A stretch of DNA of 64,000 nt, taken from contig OZ234495.1 in NCBI GenBank assembly GCA_965153455.1, positions 186,001 through 250,000 on the forward strand, in the 5' to 3' direction. Below are positions 57,457-64,000 of this stretch, piece by piece; within the stretch, counting starts at the first letter, position 1, and each line of letters begins with the position of its first letter. Made by a program: the position numbers and the translations under genes. Source of the DNA: Sphagnum compactum (Eukaryota; Bryophyta; Sphagnopsida; Sphagnales). Below the pieces are notes generated by a model. It worked only from the letters and a program-made list of their open reading frames with translations. It had not been told where the DNA came from and searched no databases.

Positions 57457-60400
57457 GGGTGCAAGCAAGATATTTTGTACATATTTGTTACCTTGGTTTC
57501 TAGTTGAGAACACAAAAAAAATAGTCTTTCAAACTTTTAACCTTCTTTTAGCATTTCAAAACAAATGAAACTTTTAGTTCTTTTCATGGGTATTTGTAGC
57601 ATCACTTTAGCTCTTTAAAACAATTTGTGTCATATCATTTGGACTTGAAAAAGTACCTCAAAAGTATCCTTAAAAATTATGTCATTTTTTGGGCTTGGGG
57701 ATGATTTTAATTATTAAAAAAAATTCCATTAACCAAAAAAGTTATATTAGAATGTTCACCACATTAATATTGAAGTGCTTGAAAAAAAACCAAATACTTG
57801 CAAAAATATTTTAGCTATTCAAAAATATTTGAACTTTATTTTTCAAATTGTCACAAATTTTAGGTCCAATCCAAGTACTTGCAAGTAGCTTAAAAATACA
57901 TGACTATAATAATTTAGCTTTTGAAGTCCATGCAAATAAGAATCAAGAAATAATGTACGAACCAAAAATTTTTTATCATCCCCATAAAATCATCTAAAAT
58001 ATTTGGGCTCTAGTAATTATTTTTGGCATAGTATTAATGAATGGAGTCAATATTGATGGATCTAGTTCATCAATTGCACAACTAATAGTCACAAATCCTA
58101 TGTGGTCAATAGTCAAAACTACCACATTAGTAATTACAATTGAGACATCATTTGTACATCCTAAACACACAATTGTACTTGAGCCTACTAATTTAGCATA
58201 CAAGTGGAAAAAGGTTATGTCAATGATTATTTCTTTTGTGAAAGATGAACTCATATCGAATTTCTCTATTGAAAAAGAAAATTCCCAAAAAGTTTGGGAA
58301 CTTCTAGGAAAGATGTCACCATGAAATTCTTTTTCCTACAAGCTAAACCAACTTAAAATGGGAGAAGAAATTGGTGTAAAAGGTTATTTCAAAGAGGTCA
58401 AGTCCTTACTATCTCAATTAGGTGGAATCAGAGTCACTATTGACAATGACAATCTCATCCAAATTGTACTCAATGTTCTTCCTAATAGTTACAACCCATT
58501 CATTTGATCTTTGTTTGTTAAAAGAGACTCTCCAACATTTGAAGAATTGGTAGGGCAACTAGTTCATGAAGAACATCATCAAGGACTATGATTCAACAAC
58601 AAGCATGACAAAGAAACCCTTTTTGTGTGTACTCGACATCCTTTCAAGTCCAACAATGATGAGCGTTGCAAAAAGACATGTAACTATTATGGTCAAATTG
58701 GCCATTGGTTATGAAACTGTAATGAAAGAAAAACTAACATTTAGAAACTTGAAACAAATAAACATATTAGACTTGAGGCTAATAAGCTTCGTCAATTGAC
58801 CAATGTCGTGGAAGAGGAAAGTTATTATGGGGAACATGGAGAAAACAAAGAACAAGACACTCCCATTATAGAACTATTTGAAGCTGTAATAGCTTCAATT
58901 GACATGAATAAAAATGACCTGAAATGGTACATAAATTCATGTGTTTCTAAACATGTTATGGGAGTAGGAGATTCAGTGCAAAACTTGGAGAAAGCTCCTA
59001 GGGTCAAAACATAGTCAAAGGAGCCACAAAAGGCATCAAATGTCAAATTTTGTCATAAAAAACTAAAGATTTATATTTATATTTTCCATTTGAAACCATG
59101 GTAATCAATACACATTAATATTTTTTTTTAACACACATGAATGTCAAGAAACTCAAATTAAAAATCCATTTGATCCAATTTTAAATTTTGTTTTAGTTAA
59201 GACTTTTTGAAAATAAAAAATTTTGTATTAAAAAAATGACATTTTAACGAAGGACTTTCAAAGGACTCATATAATAGAAGTAAGTTGATGGTAAAAAATA
59301 TGAGATGATAATAACCTATTAGTCATGCTTTTAAAAAAAATTCATAATTTCAAAAATGTGAAATTCTAAAAATTTGAAATTTGAAATTATTTATATTTGA
59401 AAATTCAGAATTTCAAAACTTCAAGAGTGTTTTACCACATGTAAATGTGGTATAATTTACATGATGTATTGAACAAAATTGTAGTTTATGTTACATTAAA
59501 TTCAACTGAAAAAAATAAATATTTTTTGATATGATTTCAAATTATCATCATTTTTCAAGATGAAACATGACATCTACAAGAAATTATACTTTTTACAAAT
59601 TCCTATTATTTAAAAATTATTTTTAAAAAAACTTATGAAAATAATTTTAATCATTTTTCATAAGAAGTTGCAAAAAAATCATTCATACATGAAAAAGTTA
59701 TTTTGGGGAAAAAGGACATGGATGACTAATGTAAAGTAACACTTGTGGTTCGTTTGAGTGCATTTTGACTCCTAATGCTGCAAAAGTGAGGTTTGCTCGT
59801 GGTCATGTTCATTTAGTAGTTGGAAAAGGCATTGTAAATGTTCAAACACCCTATAGAGAAATAGTCCATCTGTAAAGTTCCATATGTACCTAGTTTTTAT
59901 GAAAGCCTTCTTTTAGTAGGGTCCATAGTTAATCAAGGACATGTCATAATTGGATGATAAAGGTTATGCAATCAAATTAACATTGAGTCACTCAACAGGT
60001 CATTCTCAAAGCGAATCAAGATCCAAAAAATGGCCTCTATAAGTTAGACCTACTCAACCCAATTTTGATAGTCAATATAGCAGAAGTTTGTGATCAATCA
60101 AGACTGTGGCACAGAAGGCTTATTCACCTTAACTTCTAAAGTCTACATCATTTGACAAGCAAAGTCTTAACAACAAAAATACTTAAACTTCCAGATGTCT
60201 CATAAGTGTGTAAGGGATCTTAATTAGGAAAACAACACCGAGAAAGATTCAAAAGTAGTCAAAACCGTGCAAGTAACATTCTAGGAATAGTTCATACTGA
60301 CCTTTATGGGCCCTTTCCAGTTCAATCTATTTTAGGTTCATGCTACTTCATAAGATTCATTGGTGACAAGACGCCGAAGGTTTGGGTGTAATTCATGCGC

Positions 60401-62593
60401 CACAAAAAAGAAGCTTTGACGAAGTTCAAAATATTCAAGCAGATGGTGTCCAGAATGAAAACAACATGGGAATAAAAATTCTTAGATATGCTAGTTAACA
60501 GAGATGTTAGAGTTGATGAACAATCATTCATGAACCAACAGTACTCATCTTGGATAGTCCAAAAATATGAGACCTCGATTTTTGACCCTTGTGAAATCAC
60601 TACATCACAACCTAAATCTGAACCATACATGGAATCATACAAAGAACCCACGGCGAGTGATCTCATTGACACATCTGCGACCATACCAACAAGTCCTACC
60701 AAGTCAGATAGTGAAGTTCAACCTAGTTCTTCAACTCATGTTTCATTTCCATCATTCCCACAGTCACCCCTGCTACAACCTCTTGAACCTCCTTTATCAA
60801 GTTTGTCACAACAACCATCTTCATCAAATTTTTTTCAGTCACCAAATTCCTTACCACTTGCAGAATCCCTATCTCAGAAATCACGTTTAAGGAGTGTTCC
60901 TTTCTTGATGAAGGATTATGTTCAAACCATAAAATCGACAGTTAACCTAGCATAGTCATGGCCCACAGATCTCTATGCACTACATCTAGAAGAACTTGAT
61001 TGCCCCACATCTATAGAACCATCTAGTTTTGCTGAAGTTGTCACTGACCCTAGATGGTGTCAAGTAATGTGTAAAGAATTTGATTCTATTTACTGTGACC
61101 AGACATGGCAGCTTGTACACTTACCTCTAGACAAGAAAGCAATTTTTGCCAAATGGGTCTACAAGTTGTAACCTACCACTGATAGATCAAACTATAGGTC
61201 TAAAGCTCGTCTAGTTGCTCGCGGGTTTGAGCAAAAAGCGGGGATGGATTTCCATGAAACTTTTGCTTCGATGGTCAAGTGGACACGATTCTGTGTTATG
61301 GCACTTGCGGCACATCAAGGATGGAAAATGTTCCACGTTGATGTGAAAATTGCATTTTTGAATGCACCTCTTACTGATGAAGTGTACATGACATAGCCTG
61401 AAGGATACATCATTCCAGGAAAATAATTTCAAGTGTGCAAGTTAATGAAAGAATTGTACCGCCTTCGCCAAGTTCCTAGAACATGGTATGGCAGAATCAA
61501 CAATTACCTACAAAAACAGGTTGGTTTTAAACGGAATGAAGTAGACCAAAACGCATATTTCCTTGCGGAAGAGGGAAAGACCTTGATTTTTGTACTCTAT
61601 GTTGATGACCTTTTGGTCATCGACAACCATGAGTCCAAAATGAAATGGTTGATACAACAATTGGAACACACTTTTGAAGTGTCAGATCTTGGAAAACTCC
61701 AGTTCTATCTAAATGTTGGCTTCATTTCACTTAGAAATGGAATCTTCATGTGTCAGCACACTTACATTCTGGAGATTTTACAAGAGTTTGGGTTGATTCA
61801 TTGTAATGTTGCAGTGACGATTTTACCAGAGGGGTTCAAAATGGGGAAGGAAGAAGATTCCAAGCTTGTTGATTTGCTGACGTTTCGCAGAATTGTTGGT
61901 AAATTGATCTACCTAACCAATACTAGACCTGATGTGGTCTATGCTGTTAGTGTAATCAGTTGTTTCATGAGTGACCCTAGACAAGTGCATTTGGATGCTG
62001 CCAAACATCAATTTATTTGAAAAGCACATCTGAGTTTGAAATCTATTATCGAGAAGGAGAATCTAGCAAACTCAAAGAGTACACTGATGCAAACTTGGCA
62101 GGCGACACGGAAAATCGCAAATCGATACATTTTCTAATTGGGGAGTGAACCGGTCACTTGGAGTTCGCGCAAACAACCGACTGTTGCACTCTCTTCAACA
62201 GAAGCAAAGTATCGGTCTCTTACTGAAGGAGCGAAATAAGCTGCATGGCTTAAGTTGTTGCTTTGTAGCACGGGCCAGTCAAAAGACAAGTCTGTATTGA
62301 TTCACTGTGACAATCATAGTTGTATGAAGATTGCAAGAAGTCATGTGTACCATGTGCGGACAAAGCATATCGAAGTTCATTATCACTGCATTCGTGAACG
62401 ATTACTTCAAGGTGAAATTGAACTCTGTCATGTTGCCTCAAAAGACCAGTTGGCAGATGTACTCACAAAACCTTTAGGAAAAATCAAACTCTGCAAATTT
62501 AGAAAAGCCATCGGAGTCTATAGCTTAGAAGATGCTGAAGTACTTGTAGTAGGAGATTTGCCAATTAAGTAAAAAATGGAGCGTGAGGGGGGG

Positions 62594-62819
62594 TGTTGGC
62601 TTTCAAACTCCACTTAAGCTTCTATATAATTCTACAACCTTCTACTTGATCAGTAGATAAGATCAGATCATCGTTTCTTAGTGTTAGTTAAGCATCATTA
62701 CGGAAGCATGGTCAGGTAAGCACAGTTTAGTTTACTACCGTTACTGCTATTTATTTAGCTATTCTCTTGTATACTTAAGGGACGTTATGCTCCTTGTTCT
62801 TCACTGGTTTTGTGCTACA
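62594..62819 (+). repeat. copia 3' LTR
   Basis: Starts TGTTGGCTTTCAAACTCCA after GTGAGGGGGGG and ends near TTTTGTGCTACA. It is much closer to the LTR at 21752-21971 than to its own 5' LTR, because both lie in the segmental duplication. Confidence 0.75.
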
Positions 62820-63259
62820 GCAGACTTGTTCATATGTTCAGTTTTATACATTCACTATAGTTTTACAGTTAATCGATTATCAAAGGTCATAAAATAGCAA
62901 GGAATAACTAATCATGGAAAGTTGACTTCAAACGTGGACATCCTGGCAATACCATTTGCAAGTGAGTAATTTCAAAATTTATTTGGAACAGGCAAATAGA
63001 TCCATCCAGTTCACGGCTCAAGCTAGTGACAAACATCTGGCTTAACACGAAATAACATAGAAGAATAGAATAGTTCGACTTGCATTTTCAACTCTGCATC
63101 TGTAATCTATGTCAGGTAATTAATCTAAAAAGACTCTGTTTATATCCCTCGAGGAAAGGATTTCACACTACTTTCACAACTTTTCCCTTAATTGTAAAAT
63201 TCTTCAGAAAATAAAGGTACTATAATACTTGCTATATGTAGGCACATGTATTTGTGTCA
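62820..63259. other. spacer between copia LTR and MTPSL-C 3' end
   Basis: Counterpart of 21972-22404 with small changes. Expected to contain the 3' UTR of the minus-strand terpene synthase. No other gene is visible. Confidence 0.5.
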
Positions 63260-64000
63260 TCAACTATTCTTGTATCGAGAAGAACGGGAATAAAATGTAT
63301 GTGCTCCGCTGACCCCATGCTTGCAACATGAGATATAATGTTCAATGGCAGCCTTTTGTGAAGTTGTTAATTCTTGGATTTTGCAATATTCCCTCAGTTC
63401 TATAGCTGCAAGTTCCATATCTTTGCACTTATTGATCATCATTTTGGTCACAATTTCTGCAGCTTCATTGTAGGAGCACCCTTCTTCTTTACTTGTCAAG
63501 AACACCAAATTGGCCTCTTCTCCGGCAGCCAACTCCTGTTGCAGATTAGATCATTCTCCACATTAGTATCAGAAATATTAAGAAAATACATGTCTGGCAC
63601 CTTGGACGGCATTCTGGTCATGAATTTGTTAGGGCTGGAATTATCTGAAATAACAAGGGGTGTGTCACACTGTGGCCTTGCCATTCACATTAAAAAGTAT
63701 CTTAAGGCAAAAGAAGAATTATGGAAACTCAAATATTTCACCATGCAAAAATATAATCAAGTCAAAAAATCCTCTAAAAGAAAACAAAATCCTTCAAGAT
63801 ATTTTAACTCCGTAACTAATTTCAAGTTTCAACACAAGTCAAAATATCATCTTTTAAAAATCCTCATATAAAAATAGATCTAGTACCTAGGGGCCAAAAT
63901 CCATTAAGCTATTACACTCTATAATGAATTTAAACATAATATCGTTGCCTTGGTAGGCAAGGCCAACAAAAAGATCTTAATGTCAAGTAAGTATCTTGAA
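63260..64000 (-). CDS. MTPSL-C, last exon and part of intron 5 (gene continues outside)
   Basis: The exon 63260-63535 encodes the C-terminal segment of a microbial-type terpene synthase and differs from the MTPSL-A last exon by one residue (Lys-Asp instead of Lys-Glu in the NKCK-MELAA segment). It begins at the same acceptor (CAACAG|GAG), so the first residue supplies the final Glu of the NSE-type metal motif, and it ends with SSRYKNS before the stop. Sequence from 63536 to the window end is the intron that corresponds to 22681-23145. The catalytic aspartate region would lie beyond the window. Near-identity with MTPSL-A points to a recent duplicate. Confidence 0.85.

Larger units (their letters stand above)
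57229..62819 (+). mobile_element. Ty1/copia LTR retrotransposon, nearly full-length but dead
   Basis: Order as in Ty1/copia: 5' LTR (57229-57456); a primer-binding-like GTATCATAGGGTGC; Gag (about 58190-58590: YKWKKVMSMIISFVKDEL, then LNQLKMGEEIGVKGYF and NVLPNSYNPF); a decayed CCHC knuckle near 58670-58715; a protease active-site region WYINSCVSKHV near 58925 (DSG lost); pre-integrase LWHRRLIHLN near 60107; a short integrase remnant; a Ser/Pro-rich linker (60488-60955); RT (61000-62010, with YVDD intact at about 61600); RNase H (62080-62470); polypurine tract; and 3' LTR (62594-62819). Stops occur in most domains. Most of the integrase core is missing at about 60430-60490, and an unrelated AT-rich segment of 0.7 kb interrupts protease and integrase (59045-59745). 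Confidence 0.88.
61110..64000. repeat. segmental duplication, copy 2 (continues past the window)
   Basis: Matches 20259-23142 to the last base of the window. Here the shared RT-RH-LTR part is embedded in a longer copia element, so this copy preserves the original left context and copy 1 is the truncated one. The matching block continues through the MTPSL last exon and into intron 5. Confidence 0.9.

Overview
The window looks like nuclear DNA of a non-seed land plant (fern, lycophyte, liverwort, hornwort or moss). The genes are spliced with GT-AG introns and sit in very AT-rich intergenic DNA full of minisatellites and decayed transposons. The most informative genes are microbial-type terpene synthase-like (MTPSL) genes, a class known from non-seed plants and not from seed plants. 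I cannot name the species.

Layout. 0-9.2 kb: a dispersed repeat, a 67-bp minisatellite and AT-rich DNA without genes. 9.3-10.9 kb (minus): an intact two-exon CYP71-clan cytochrome P450 of 500 residues. 11.0-11.5 kb: an inverted copy of the repeat at 0.4-0.7 kb, lying in the shared promoter region of the P450 and the next gene. 11.5-17.8 kb (plus): a GC-richer multi-exon gene that looks like part of a VPS13/bridge-like lipid-transfer protein. 20.3-22.0 kb: the 3' half of a Ty1/copia element. 22.4-26.2 kb (minus): MTPSL-A, six exons. 27.8-28.1 kb: a broken CDPK-related kinase exon. 29.3-31.1 kb: a decayed hAT-like transposase. 32.4-36.8 kb: minisatellites, including a 2.2-kb array with several repeat orders. 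39.1-39.7 kb: a Ty3/gypsy remnant. 41.8-43.3 kb (minus): the 3' part of a TOM1-LIKE (GAT-domain) trafficking adaptor. 46.6-47.0 kb: a small secreted protein, possibly TPD1-like. 48.6-50.7 kb: tandem repeats. 51.3-55.1 kb (plus): MTPSL-B, a pseudogene with the same exon plan as MTPSL-A. 57.2-62.8 kb: a nearly complete but dead copia element. 63.3 kb to the end (minus): the last exon of MTPSL-C, which continues outside the window.

How it fits together. Three terpene synthase loci and one P450 lie within 55 kb, so this may be a terpenoid locus that grew by duplication. One duplication is visible: 20.26-23.14 kb and 61.11-64.0 kb are near-identical and contain the copia 3' end, its LTR and the MTPSL 3' exon in the same arrangement. 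MTPSL-B is an older, inverted relative. Pathway linkage between the P450 and the synthases is inference.

A caution on pseudogene calls: five otherwise well-preserved coding stretches each lose exactly one base, four of them inside or next to a short homopolymer. This may be residual assembly error rather than gene death. MTPSL-B carries a true in-frame stop plus a further length change, so it looks genuinely dead.
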